Below, piece after piece: positions 48,411-60,290 of a stretch of DNA of 64,000 bases; position 1 is the stretch's first letter, and every line of letters starts with the position of its first letter. Made by a program: the position numbers and the translations under genes. The DNA lies in the NCBI RefSeq assembly GCF_001659605.2, contig NC_035176.2, forward strand, positions 33,412,716-33,476,715. The letters run 5' to 3'. This DNA is from Manihot esculenta. Taxonomy: Eukaryota; Streptophyta; Magnoliopsida; Malpighiales; Euphorbiaceae. The notes under the pieces were generated by a model, which ran no database searches, was not told where the DNA came from, and saw nothing but the letters and a program-made list of their open reading frames with translations.

Positions 48411-48879
48411 TCTTACGGTCAATGCATCCGCCAATTACCCCAGCAAATCCGATCACCGACCATTCTTTTATTTTAAGCACCACAAGGGATTTGCCAATCG
48501 TCATGGTAGAGACGAGAAGGAATTAATTAGATGTTTTATTAGCTACAGGGACAACGAGTAATAGGTTACCCGTGATTGGTTTAACAGGCAATCAGGTTTT
48601 TGTAATCAACGGCTGAGATTAAAACAATGTTTAAAACAAATTATCAGCGGTTATAATTTTTTCTTTTTCCAAAGCTATGATTCCTTTTTTTTTTAAATAA
48701 AGCTATGATTCAAAATAAAACTAGAGCCCAATGTTACAATTAAGAAAAAATAGAAGGAATACAACCTGAAGGGCTATCAAAGCTGATGATATAACTTGAC
48801 TCCAGCACTCAGAATCAGTCTTAACATCCTGAAGATTTTCCAAGCTGCCCCCCTTGAGAGTTCCTTATGCCTTGATTTA
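48411..48879. other. Flank between element D and the B3 gene
   Basis: This holds the far side of D's target site and probably the 3' UTR of the minus-strand B3 gene (about 48,780-48,879). No other gene is supported. Confidence 0.4.
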
Positions 48880-50371
48880 CTACGCCAAAAACAACAGTAA
48901 CGCAAAGAATGATGAGATTGGAGAAAGTCTTGCAATTGCTACAAAATACAAATTAAAGACTACATATATATAGGATGGATGGCTAATTGACTAAATTAGA
49001 CAAAAAAAAAATTGAAAATGACCATAACTTGAGAATACATGCACCACAGTAACTAGACTTTTCAGAATGCTTTTCTGCTAAATTCTGTTGTTAGATTTAA
49101 ACCAAAAACTATAAGTTTGATAAAGCAGGGAATGAAGTTACCATAAATTTTCATCACAGGCTTCACTCCACCTTTAACGAGTTCTAACATGATGACGTAT
49201 CCCTCTCTTAGGCCATTTTCCTTGGCGAATGCATTCCAACCACGTCCTATAGCAACATCACCGCTCTTGCTTTTCCCAACCAACACTACCCGTGAACTTC
49301 CTTTTTCATTTGTAAGGATCATCTTGAAACATTTCCTAGATAGACGATTCATCCTAGCAAAATTTCTCGGAATTTTCTGCAATTCAATACATATATGAGC
49401 AACAATTCAATATACTATGAAATCATGATGGATTAGGTCAATTTATACATACAAGATGATAGTTTTTAAAGTGATATGTCTTCACGGTGACATAGAAGCA
49501 GGGATGTGTGCTTGAAAAACAACCAGATTCTGCGGCATTATCAGTCTCCTCCTCATTTCTGGTCTTAGGATTTTCTTTCAAACCTTAAAAAAAAAAAAGC
49601 ATATTTGAATGATCTTAGTGCCATTGCACAAAAAGGGATGCTTTTGCTAACTTGCTGGTTGCTTTATAAAAATAAAGAGAGAAAAAATGAAAGGAATTTT
49701 TATACAACTTACTACACATTTGCAAAATTGGCCATCTCCCCTTTTTAATGAGCTCAAACAGGAAAGAATCTCCTGCCTTAAGGTGATTAGCAACGCAGAA
49801 GGCAGACCAACCCTGTCCAATATAGACTTGACCATCTGACTTCTTGTGCCCCAACTTAGCTGGCCATGCCCTTGCTTCTTGATCCATAAGAACAATCTTG
49901 CAACTTCTATTTTTCAGGTCATTTGCCTGTGCAAATTTCATTGGAACATTCTGCTTAAAATTGTAGAACTGATGAGGAGCTTCCCAAAAATAATTATTAT
50001 TTTCAAAAGCATAGGTACTAAACTACTAATACATTAAGAACTAACAATTTGATCAACCCTCGCTCTATAGAATGTCACTGTCACCACAAAGAAAGGGTGT
50101 TCAAGCAAAGCACCAGCTTTTCCTTCCAAGTTGTCTTCACTTGCTTACTCTCTATTACATCTCCTGAAACATTTATACACATGCACAAAATGACATTTTA
50201 CAATACAATATGCATGATAATGACGGAACTGTGAAACTTACCAGGACCAGATTCTTTTGCCGCTTCTTCTGCTTCTGGTGTTTCTATCTCCTCCTTAACA
50301 TTAAAAGAAAGATATTCTCTCTGGCAGGAACTTGGGTCGGACACGATGACATCAAACACCATATCTCTTTC

Positions 50372-50560
50372 TGTTACAGAGAAAAGAGAAAGGGTAGTTA
50401 ATTCCAAATGTATTTATCTTATTGGTTAGAATAGCTCAGTTACTCAGTTCTTTTCTTTTCTTTTCCTTTTTTGCTGCTTACCTCTTTGTATATAAAGCCT
50501 CTTCTAGCAAGAGAAAGTAATCAATTTTCTTTCCTACATTTCGCGATTCCTTTTCTGTTA
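50372..50560 (+). repeat. Copia 5' LTR
   Basis: 189 bp, TGTTACAGAG...TTCTGTTA, with a TATA-like TGTATATAAAG near its end. It differs from the 3' LTR only at one base (TACATTT here, TCCATTT there). Confidence 0.95.
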
Positions 50561-50572
50561 TGGTATCAGAGC
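50561..50572 (+). other. Copia primer binding site
   Basis: TGGTATCAGAGC abuts the 5' LTR directly; it is complementary to initiator methionine tRNA. Confidence 0.93.
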
Positions 50573-50638
50573 TCTTCTGCTTCCATAATCGTTCTCTGTC
50601 TTCTCAGTAATTTTTCTTCTCCTTCCTTTCTTTTTTCA

Positions 50639-53600
50639 ATGGCAAATCAACCTGTTGTTGCCGTGAATCAAGTCAATGATTACTTGCAGAATCCATCCAA
50701 TCCATACTACCTTCATTCGAATGAGAATCCGTCTCTTGTACTCGTGTCCACTCTTCTCAATGAGAAGAACTATCATCATTGGGCTCGTGCCATGAAAATG
50801 GCATTATTATCCAAAAATAAATACAGATTTGTTGATGGAACTCTACCAGCACCGCCGATTGCGGATCCGATGCGCGTTGCTTGGCAAAGATGCAACACAA
50901 CAGTTTCATCCTGGATTACAAGATCCTTATCTCCCTCCATCGCACAGAGTATCATATGGATTGATTCAGCAGCTGAGATCTGGAAAGATCTTCAAGAAAG
51001 GTTTTCACAGGGAGACATTTTCAGAATTTCAGATCTAGGAAGAAAAATATGCATTCAAACAAGGTGATCGTACTGTCACTGAATATTTTACAGAACTCAA
51101 GATACTATATGATGAGTTAATGAATTTCAGACCTATACCTGTTTGCACATGCACTGATCCTTGTGCTTGTGGTGCTGTGACAAAATTTACTACATATCAG
51201 AAAAATGACTATGCAATTCGCTTCCTTAAAGGACTGAATGACAGATTCACTCATGTTAGATCTCAAATCATGCTTATAGATCCTTTGCCTTCCATAAATA
51301 AAGTTTTCTCACTAGTTGTATAGCAAGAGAGACAATTGGATCTTGGTGAAAATGTGAAGGTATTTGTTAGTGCAAAGGCATCAAATCTTGAAGGAAACTC
51401 TCAAAGAGCAATTAGTTTTAATCAGTCACAGAACAGAAATGCTTTCTACAGAAATCCTTCTAGCAATGCAAAGGTGTGCACCTACTGTGGAAAGCAGAGG
51501 CATACTGTAGATACATGCTACAAGAAACACGGATTCCCTCCTGGTTTTAAGTTTAGAAACTCATCTATCAATCATATTGCAATGCATGATGCTGCTAAAA
51601 CAAATGAAAGTGTACAATCGTATCAGATGACGGCAATTGTAAGTTCTGGTGGATCATCTGCTCCTTTTACTCAAGAACATGTATTTCCATACTCAGACTT
51701 ATGCAGCAATGAGGTTATTATCCACCATGAGCATTCTGATCTTGACTATTCTGATTCTCTTCAATTTCCTAGTTTTGTTGATATTCATGAGTCTCCTTCT
51801 GCCACTGAGTCTTCTTCTACTATTGAGTCTCGGTTAGTTCCTGAGTCTCATAGTGAGTCTTCAATTCCTCTCACAAGAGTCTCTCAAAGAATAAAGAAAT
51901 CACCTACTTATTTACAAGATTATCATTGCAATTTAACATCTTCAAACTTCAATAGGTCCCAATCTCCTACTGTCCTTTATCCTTTATCTTCTGTCATTTC
52001 ATATGATTCTTTGTCACCATCACACTTGCACTTTACTCTAAGCATTTCTACTAGTACTGAACCCAAAAATTATACAGAAGCTGTTAAATCTGAGGAGTGG
52101 AGAAAAGCTATGGCTACTGAGATTTCTGCCTTGCAGCAAAATCAAACATGGTTGTTGGTAGATTTGCCTATAAATAAGAGTCCCATTGGCTGTAAATGGG
52201 TGTACAAAATTAAACAAAAGGCCGATGGCAGCATTGAGAGGTACAAGGCTAGATTAGTAGCTAAAGGCTACACACAAACTGAGGGCATAGACTATTTTGA
52301 CACTTTCAGTTCAGTAGCTAAAATGACCACAGTAAGGATCTTATTGGCTTTGGCTTCTATTCATCAATGGCATTTACAGCAGTTAGATGTCAACAATGCC
52401 TTCTTACATGGAGATTTAAATGAAGAGGTTTACATGGTTCTTCCACCTGGTTTTAAAGCTGATAGTCCAAATAAAGTCTGCAAGTTACAAAAATCTTTAT
52501 ATGGACTTAAACAGGCTAGCAGGCAGTGGTTCTTCAAATTGTCTCAAGCCCTTACTACCTGTGGTTATTGCCAATCCAAAGCTGATTACTCTTGGTTCTT
52601 CCACCTGGTTTTAAAGCTGATAGTCCAAATAAAGTCTGCAAGTTACAAAAATCTTTATATGGACTTAAACAGGCTAGTAGGCAGTGGTTCTTCAAATTGT
52701 CTCAAGCCCTTACTACCTGTGGTTATTGCCAATCCAAAGCTGATTACTCTTTGTTTGTTAAAAGGAATTCAGAATCATTTACAGCCATTCTGGTCTATGT
52801 TGATGACTTAATTCTTGCAGGAAATGATTTAGTTGAAATTGACTCGATGAAAGCCTTTTTGGATTCTACTTTCAAGATTAAAGACTTGGGCACTCTTAAA
52901 TTCTTCTTGGGATTAGAAGTTGCTAGGACTAAGGCTGGCATATCCCTCTGTCAAAGAAAATATGCACTAGAACTTCTTTCAAAAACTGGATTTCTTGCAA
53001 GCAAACCTGCTAAGAGTCCCATGGATCCAGCTTTGAAATTATCCAAAGACAAAGGTGATCTATTGCCAGATGCTTCCTCTTATCGAAAACTTGTTGGCAA
53101 ACTGATCTATCTAACTACCACTAGACCATATTTATGCTATGCTACCCATCAGTTAAGTCAGTTCATTTCATCCCCAACCACTGATCATCAACAGACTCTT
53201 TGAAGGGTATTGAGATATATTAAAGCTTCTCCTAGACAAGAATTATTCTTTCCTTCTACTTCTGCTCTCAAACTTACAGCTTTTAGTGATTTAGATTGGG
53301 GAGGATGTGAGGATACTAGAAGATCTATTACTGGTTATAATGTCTTTCTTGGAAAGTCCCTAATTAGCTGGAAATCTAAGAAACAAAGTGTTGTTTCTCG
53401 TTCTTCTTCTGAGGCAGAGTATAGGGCACTTGCTGCTACCACCTGTGAACTTCAATGGATTCTTTATCTGTTACAAGATCTTCATGTCACTACTCTTTGC
53501 CAACCAGCAGTAATCTATTGTGACAATCAATCCGCTCTTCACATAGCAGCTAATCCAACATTCCATTTGCGTACAAAACATATAGAAATGGATTGTCATG

Positions 53601-53791
53601 TTGTTAGGGACAAAATTCAACAAGGTATTATCAAGCTTTTGCCTGTCCAATCTTCTGACCAGCTCGCTGATCTGCATACCAAAGCGCTTGGTATAGTTCC
53701 CTTCCAGGGCTTGTTATCCAAGCTAGGAGTGATAGACATTCACTCTCCAGCTTGCGGGGGGTGTTACAGAGAAAAGAGAAAGGGTAGTTAA
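50639..53791 (+). pseudogene. Copia gag-RT-RNase H (protease and integrase missing)
   Basis: Gag starts MANQPVVAVNQ at 50,639 with the copia gag signature (NYHHWARAMKMALLSK). A frameshift occurs near 51,035 (a long A-rich stretch), and there is a TAG at 51,321-51,323. The zinc knuckle is [19 protein letters not shown]. About 500 bases later comes the reverse transcriptase start ([14 protein letters not shown]), with no protease or integrase between. Core motifs include [11 protein letters not shown] and, after a 158-bp duplication that shifts frame, [16 protein letters not shown] at 53,201-53,203 precedes the RNase H part (CDNQSALHIAANP, TKHIEMDCH). At least four lesions make it non-autonomous. 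Confidence 0.92.
52435..52750 (+). repeat. 158-bp tandem duplication in copia reverse transcriptase
   Basis: Units 52,435-52,592 and 52,593-52,750 both start TGGTTCTTCCACCTGG and end CTGATTACTCT; they differ at one base (CTAGCAGG / CTAGTAGG). The length is not a multiple of three, so the reading frame shifts before the YVDD catalytic box. Confidence 0.93.
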
Positions 53792-53950
53792 TTCCAAATG
53801 TATTTATCTTATTGGTTAGAATAGCTCAGTTACTCAGTTCTTTTCTTTTCTTTTCCTTTTTTGCTGCTTACCTCTTTGTATATAAAGCCTCTTCTAGCAA
53901 GAGAAAGTAATCAATTTTCTTTCCTCCATTTCGCGATTCCTTTTCTGTTA
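53748..53950 (+). repeat. Copia polypurine tract and 3' LTR
   Basis: The purine/G-rich tract GCTTGCGGGGGG (53,748-53,761 region) leads into the LTR at 53,762-53,950, ending TTCTGTTA and followed by CTTTC. Confidence 0.93.
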
Positions 53951-54326
53951 CTTTCACGTCTAAACACCAAGAAATCACCAACATGCAAGTCATGATCACG
54001 AACAAACTCTTCCCAGCCATTTTCAAACCGCCAACCATTGACCTTCACATGCCAAAGCTTCCCAGCGAGGCTTCTCAACACGGCTTTCTCACACTTTTGT
54101 CCTTTCAAGTACTTGACAAATGAAGCCGGAATTGACTGCAAGACACGGATTTTGGTCAGGATGACACGTGTTTACAGAGAGATAAAGAGAGAGTCTTACT
54201 AAGGTCATGCTCAAATCCTGGAAGGACTGGCTTAAAGAAGTGTGGTTTACTCAGAGGTGTTCTTCCTGTTGTCATATTAGTACTTGTTTTCCTTTCTTTT
54301 ACAATCATTCTCCTTCTTGGAGCCAT

Positions 54327-57289
54327 TTTATTTAGTTGGTCATGTTATTAGCTCGACTTGGTGGTAGTTGTAACTAGTAAATACTTAGTCTTACTAATTG
54401 AAAAGTTGAGATTTGCGTCTCTCTAATTAAGAGCTTTTAATTCTCAAATCTCACCAGCCAATCATAGGATTTTTTATGTTTCCTCTCAATAAATGGGCCA
54501 GAGGACACTTTTTCCCTTGAAGGAAGCAACCGTTTTGAATGTAATTGGCAGGGTGATATCAAAAGGTTGCGTTTCCAGTTTCAGATACCATCATCTCTTG
54601 AATCTACATAAAGATCTACCCTGGAAGCTATATAATTGGCTTAACAGATGGCGGCAGAACATGCAAGACAAATGTATCACAATGACAGTGCCCCAACAGA
54701 AACAGCTACAGTAGTTCTACCGTCAAATATATAATCGGGTTTCACCGGCAATGGAGCGTAATTAGACCCATTAAAATCTGGACATTGATCCAGGAAGAGG
54801 AAGGTAATAGGTTCAATGCTTTATTGCAGCGGCGCTGGTCATTTTGCAAGTAAAGAGGTGGAGTCTCTTTGTCCCATGGCAGTCTCAATCTGCGGCGCTG
54901 AGCAGCTTATCGAAGCACCTATCCCTATGGCTAATGCTCTTGCCAACTATTTCATTATCTGTTTTCCTTTTTTATATTCTTCTACAAATCTCTTAATATA
55001 AAGTCCACTTGAATTTTTTTAAAAAATTGAAATAATACATAATTTTATTAAAATTCATTTAAAATTTTTTTATAATGGCAACCTTTTTAGAATTAGTTGA
55101 TAATCACAGTATTGCAATCATTTTACACTTGTAGAACTCTATTTTTATTGCTATTGTATCACATGATTTTGCTGTTGTGAATTTGGCTTGAATGGAATTT
55201 TAATGGGTTTGGCTTAATTGAGTCAGTAATTAATTCGGTTCATTTGTATGCTCTATGGCATTTCACATCATGGAGATCAAGTGCATTTGTAAAGAAAAAA
55301 AAAAACAGTTGTTGAAAGAACAAAATATCTGTTAGTAAAATGGAAATTTGATATCGTATGTCCAGTAACCACACCATTAAGTCCTTGAAGAATGGTTTTC
55401 ACTGATAGGTGTTGGTAATGTGCAAAGCTTCCTTGATGTTCTGTTGATGTAAAATTTAATAATCATTTTTTATTATTATTTTATTTTATACAATTAACCA
55501 TATCAATTTAGACGGAAACAAGTATTTATACAATTAACCATATCAATTTAGACGTAAAATTTAATAATCATTTTTTATTATTATCTTATTTTAGTTGATC
55601 AATAATAAGCATTTCATGAAATTCCTTCATAACAAGAAGATAGCTTGGGAGTCGCGCTCGATTCACAACAAGAAGAGGACATTTGATTAATAAGAGGTAT
55701 CAAGAACATAGTTGAAATTAAGCAGAAAAGATTTCAATCCCCTGGATCACAAGACGGACCCGATCGCCATCTATATCTAGAAACCTAATATATAGAATGT
55801 TGTTGGCAAAATATCTTAGCAATCTAGAGCTGCAAGTAACGAGGAGATTTACTTAGAGCTCTAATTAGTTAATTTGCTAAAATTCCTATCACCCTTCGAT
55901 ATTTAAACGAAAAAGAAAAATCAACTCATCCATATAAAATTTATTGCTTTCTGATTTGATTTTCCAGATTTTCCCACCTATCCCTGTGTGGATGTATAAT
56001 TATATGTTGCAAGGATTCAGGATCCTGAATACCATCTCTATATTGATTATCTTCTAGGGGAAATGAAAATCACATTTACATACCATCAAATGGCGATATA
56101 CCATTCATAGATGCACACTGATATTGGCTCTCCCTCCAGTTATTTGGAAAAGAATTGAATTTAGCAGAAGCCAAATGATTTGCAAATAAAATGTTACTAA
56201 CAAATCAACATAGTTACCCAGTAGGAAATATATGTGCGACACCATCAAATAAAACTAGTAGAAAAAGGCACATACAATCTGAAAAAAGAAAAATAGAAGA
56301 ACATCATTGGGCAACTGCACTAGGAGAGCTCATCCAAGATAAAGCATCCCTGTCAAGAGACTTCATCCTAAACATAAAGTGCTTAATGCAGATGTTTGCA
56401 GTCTTGATTTATCAGACGAGTTGACTTATTACCTTTTATAGTTGTGGAATCACAACTACTTAATGACCTCACCCACTGTCCATGATGAAGTTATAAAATC
56501 TTCCTCAGTGGGCCACAGCAGGTAAGGCATAGATGCATAAAGGCCGTGCAATTCCGCTGGTCAAATCATCCAGCTGAATATCAGAACAGAACCAATACAT
56601 TTCCACAGAAATCAAAGTTACAGTAGGTAGGAAATCATTATCAACTCTTTGAGACCTTTTGGTCAAAAGATGCAGTCCATCATGCAAGGTCTTCAGCCAA
56701 AAGCTTGTAAAATAGACATGTTGCCGCTAGGAGCTTTTCCAGCAGCTCAAAGATATTTCACCAAGTCCATGAGAACTAGGCCAGAACATATTAAAAACCC
56801 GCAACACCCAGATGATGACACAATTTTCAAGCAAAGCGTAAAAACAAATGTAAATAACAAGTAAAATCTTACTTTTAAGAAGCAAGAAAATTCAATTTAA
56901 ACTTGAATAGGCAAGTCCCTTGTTGTGAGTGACTGAATTCATAAACTCCAAAAAAAAAAAGAAATCTAAAATGTAAATAATTTTTTCTCAGCATCCCCCA
57001 ACCCAAAGATGGAACCAAACACACTTCTCCGCTTCAAAAAACAAAGATTAAAATCTTTTTATGTCTAAAAATTATTTTAAAAAAATGTTGAGTATTTCCA
57101 AAGTTGAACCATCAGGATCTTCATTTTTTTAAAAAAAATATCGTTCTTATATGTTTTTAGGAACAGAGTACACATAATATTAAGATTCCTACAACCCCAA
57201 CTTCTGTGGAACAGATATAAGTACCTTCCAGAAGCATTTGAAGCAGCTCTCTCCCCTTTAAACTTAAATAAAAGAAATCCCACTACAGA
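54327..57289. other. Intergenic region, no supported gene
   Basis: It contains the upstream region of the B3 gene. It then holds a GC-richer stretch at about 54,490-54,980 with short open frames on both strands that I cannot place in a family, followed by AT-rich sequence. A minus-strand frame at 56,505-56,687 and a plus-strand frame at 56,191-56,424 have no splice or motif support. Confidence 0.4.
55449..55593. repeat. Interleaved short direct repeats
   Basis: GTAAAATTTAATAATC occurs at 55,449 and 55,554, followed each time by a TTTATTATTAT-type run. Between them TACAATTAACCATATCAATT occurs at 55,489 and 55,529. This looks like a local duplication in AT-rich DNA. Confidence 0.8.
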
Positions 57290-57736
57290 TTGAGAGGTGT
57301 ATCAGAGCCGGAGAGTTGAATCAAACAGATGCAGACACAAGCAGTTAGCTGGGAACCAAACATTCAAAATTGAAGATCCCAACGCAGAGCAGCCAAGAAT
57401 GAAACCTCAAGTGAAGTAGCAAAAACCAACGAAGCAGACCCAGAAGACACCTCAACACAAAAAGAAATGCGTAAATTCTTTAGCACCAGTCTTACGGACA
57501 AACTGTCTCAATAAACTCATAATAAATACCTATAGAAACATCTGCCAGTAAGAGTCCTAAAACTATCCTGCATACCTTAAGAAAAGCAACAACATAGTAA
57601 TAAGTATAAGAAACTTATCCAAATCCAAGAGGCTGAGGGCGTCGCCCATTAACACATAGTTGTAGTGAAGTCCAAACACAATAAACACTCTTAATCTTAG
57701 CATCATCAAGGGCCATTTATACTAAGGTTGCAAATC
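57290..57736 (-). other. Probable 3' UTR of the SR protein gene
   Basis: Non-coding sequence directly after the stop codon of the RSZ-type gene on the minus strand. It is less AT-rich than the surrounding intergenic DNA. The polyadenylation point is not determined. Confidence 0.4.
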
Positions 57737-58947
57737 TCAGCTCCTGCTTCGACGTCGATCCCGTATGCCATTTCTGCATCAAACACGCATCCAATAATAC
57801 TGAGTATTAGATATCAACATATAATATAATCAAAGTCCTCAAGAGTACAATACTAGTCACCCTTCCAACAAACTACTGACCACCAATAACTTGAAATAAT
57901 AGCAAAAAATGCAAGTAAACCTCACCCATTGGCATATGGCAGCTCATCACGACCACGGTATGGTGGAGACCTGCTATAGCTGCGACCACGAGGTGAAAGG
58001 CTGCGGCGCCTGGGGGATCGTCCTCGGGGGCTGTAGCTCCTGCTCCAGAGTAGTGAATGTCAAATAAGCATTCAAGATGATAAAAAGAACACCACGACGT
58101 TAATAGAAACATTAAAGAAGGAGGCACAATCAAGACTTCACTTTCGACCATAGCTGGGACTCCTACGATATCTAGGGCTGCGGCTACGTCGTCTTCCACC
58201 ACCAACACGCAAACGGCATTCACGAGCAAAATGCCCTGGTTCACCACACTCATAACACTTCAAGTCAGAACCACCAAAACGACCACGACCCCCTCCACGG
58301 CCACCACCACCACCTCCTCTTGAGTTGTGAGAAGGCTCAACTCTCCAACCATTTTTACCTATCCAAAACAACTGATCATTATTAAAACCAGCAATACAAA
58401 TCATTTCTATAGGATGCATCTGAAAGGGAAAGACAATGATCATCAGACATTGTGTACATAAACACAACCTTCAGCCAAAAAAGACAAATGGCATTACAAT
58501 CAACCGCAGAAAATTGATAAATACCATGCAGTTTATAATTACAGACATACCATCTAATTCATGAATGGCATCCTCTGCATCCCTTTTATCATCAAAGTCA
58601 ATAAATGCATAACCTGGTGGCCTCCGTGCAACCCACACACTACCATGTAAAGCAACAACCAAATCAATGAGCAACTACCAAAAAGGTAAATAACAAAATT
58701 TCAACAACCATGCATCTTGGAAATTAGAGAAGACAAATTCTCTTTGCCTGATAATAAATAATTATCACCAACATATTGACAGGTGTCAGCGGAATTTGCA
58801 AGATCAAAATTTTGTTCTCCCCCCTATTCACACAATAAAATAAGCTGAAAATATATACCTTCTTATAACTCCAAATCTACGAAATTCATCTTCAAGATCA
58901 CGCTCAGAAACCCGGGGGTCTAGGTTACCAACATACACACGAGACAT
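57737..58947 (-). CDS. RSZ22: Zinc-knuckle SR splicing factor (RSZ21/RSZ22-like)
   Basis: A nuclear pre-mRNA splicing factor of the plant RSZ group (9G8/SRSF7-like). Five coding exons on the minus strand keep phase: 58,859-58,947, 58,551-58,639, 58,142-58,358, 57,926-58,042 and 57,737-57,773, giving about 182 residues. An RRM starts at residue 3 (RVYVGNLDP as RNP2; GYAFIDFDD as RNP1). After a Gly/Arg-rich hinge comes one CCHC knuckle ([14 protein letters not shown]). An RS-rich tail with [18 protein letters not shown] follows, ending [14 protein letters not shown]. One knuckle places it in RSZ rather than RS2Z. Exon 4 has tandem acceptors (GAGCAG), so 58,039 is an equally good start, changing one residue. 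The symbol denotes the family type; RSZ21 versus RSZ22 is not resolved. Confidence 0.93.
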
Positions 58948-59600
58948 GGTGTCAATATTACCTGCCAAATAAATTTCAAAATCCATAAGAAAAAGAGAGC
59001 AATAATTAGTTAAATAAGCTTTTAGTCCCTTTACATATAACAATGCATTTTTCTGACTATTAAATACGCATAACCAACAAAAAAATCTTTTCTCCCAATC
59101 TTAACTGATGTTTACAGATAAACTTGCTATTGCCTTTCACATAAAAATTCCCCAAACAGTCAGAAACTCATGACAACATAACAGTTAACTGCTTCATCAC
59201 CAAGTTATATCATTATACCAAACAAAAACAAATAATCTATGAAACAATCAAAATTTTATATACTGCAACATAATTCACATAGAATGCTCCCCCTTGCTTC
59301 CACTAAAAAAGATCCTAGAAAATATGCAAATCATATTGGATTAAGTTGATTTACATGGTTCATTACCACTTTTTAACGATAAGTTTATATCTGTTGTTTA
59401 TATGGAATTTCCGCCATATCTGGTAAGAGACTTGTATCGAGAAATCCAACATGTTCACACAACAATGAAAGGAATGCAATAGAGGGGAATATGTACCGGA
59501 GGAAGTTTGCAGAAGCGAAAGACAGCAACCCTAGCTGCTAGCTATCGCGCTCCTTCTCCTTCTTGCCTTTTCCTGCTTCCTATTATAGAATTTGCAGTCT
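58948..59600 (-). promoter_or_regulatory. 5' leader of the RSZ gene with an intron
   Basis: On the minus strand, an acceptor GGCAG ends 14 bases before the ATG, and a donor CCG/GTACAT lies at 59,496-59,495. This gives a 5'-UTR intron of about 535 bases (58,962-59,496). The leader exon from 59,497 upward contains CTAGGGTT-type motifs common in plant ribosomal and RNA-processing genes. The transcription start is not fixed. Confidence 0.6.
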
Positions 59601-60290
59601 TCGCAGCTAGGGCTTTTGAAACTTTATAGAAGGAGAAGAGGCGTTTTGAGCCTTAGCCCCAAAGGTCCAGCCTATCTTAGAGCTCGATTCTTTTGAATTA
59701 TTGGGAAAGGATTGGCCTAATGCCAAACTAATACTCCACACTACACTAAAAAATAAAATAATTAATTAGACATCAAAAATTTAAATTTTATTTTCTAATA
59801 TTAATAACTAATAAAAACATTTAACGAAAACTTCAAGGATGTTTTTATTAATTATATGGGACAATCATGTCATTTTTTTTCATTTATTGCATCTTTACAT
59901 ATTTTAATTTTATAATCATTAATCTAAATGAGCAATTTATATTCAGTTCCAAATATGTGTATTGATCCAATTAATTTTTACGTTAATACCTCTTTTTGCT
60001 TTTTTTAAATATGTTATTGCATTTTTTATTCAAAGTATTGCTGAAAACAACAAATCTTTAATTAAGGCCAATATAATTAAATAAAAATATATTTTTTTTA
60101 TCCATTAATTAATTCGGATAAGATTAACAGCGACGCTCACTCGTAATATTAATACATGACAATGTTTTTCTTTCTCATATAAAATTTCCGTAACTTAGTA
60201 ATCTACCCATCCAATAAATAATAAGACGCCAAGAGCCATAGAGATTTGCTTAGTCTAGCTCCATCCAACGGCAATTGGTCAATGGCCAGC
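59601..60290. other. AT-rich intergenic DNA
   Basis: It lies between the RSZ promoter and the 3' end of the glycosyltransferase gene. No coding pattern or recognisable repeat is visible. Confidence 0.5.

Larger units (their letters stand above)
50372..53950 (+). mobile_element. Young, defective Ty1/copia element in the B3 gene
   Basis: A 3,579-bp element with 189-bp LTRs, initiator-Met primer site and polypurine tract. The 5-bp duplication CTTTC is at 50,367-50,371 and 53,951-53,955. The two LTRs differ at one base in 189, so insertion is recent. Domain order is gag, zinc knuckle, then reverse transcriptase and RNase H; protease and integrase are absent. It lies antisense to the host gene. 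Confidence 0.95.
48880..54326 (-). pseudogene. REM-type transcription factor with three B3 domains, disrupted by copia
   Basis: A plant B3 DNA-binding protein of the REM group (VRN1-like), expected in the nucleus. Exon 1 is 54,200-54,326 (containing FFKPVLPGFEHDL). Exon 2 starts at 54,135 and holds the rest of the first B3 domain; it is cut after 53,951 and resumes from 50,371 to 50,242. Exon 3 is 50,046-50,143 and exon 4 is 49,713-49,950 (second B3; FFVVTVTFYRARV, GQGWSAFCVANHL). Exon 5 is 49,453-49,583 and exon 6 is 49,142-49,376 (third B3; CFYVTVKTYHF, GRGWNAFAKENGL). Exon 7 is 48,880-48,938, ending in TAG. Exons 2-7 agree in phase with GT-AG borders. The copia element sits between FRRE and DMVFDV, in frame apart from the 5-bp duplication. 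Exon 1 to exon 2 does not keep phase with the visible donor (GTAAGA at 54,199) and acceptor, so there may be an extra lesion or an unusual junction. As assembled the locus cannot give the full protein unless the insert is spliced out. Confidence 0.85.

Noticed and set aside
54493..55001. Short plus-strand frames upstream of the B3 gene
   Set aside because: No recognisable motif, splice context or start environment.
56505..56687. 60-codon minus-strand frame
   Set aside because: I could not link it to neighbouring exons or to a family; it may be chance or an exon of an unknown transcript.
57873..58253. 126-codon minus-strand frame across the RSZ exons
   Set aside because: It crosses an intron in a different frame from the RS-rich tail; the spliced RSZ frame explains the region.
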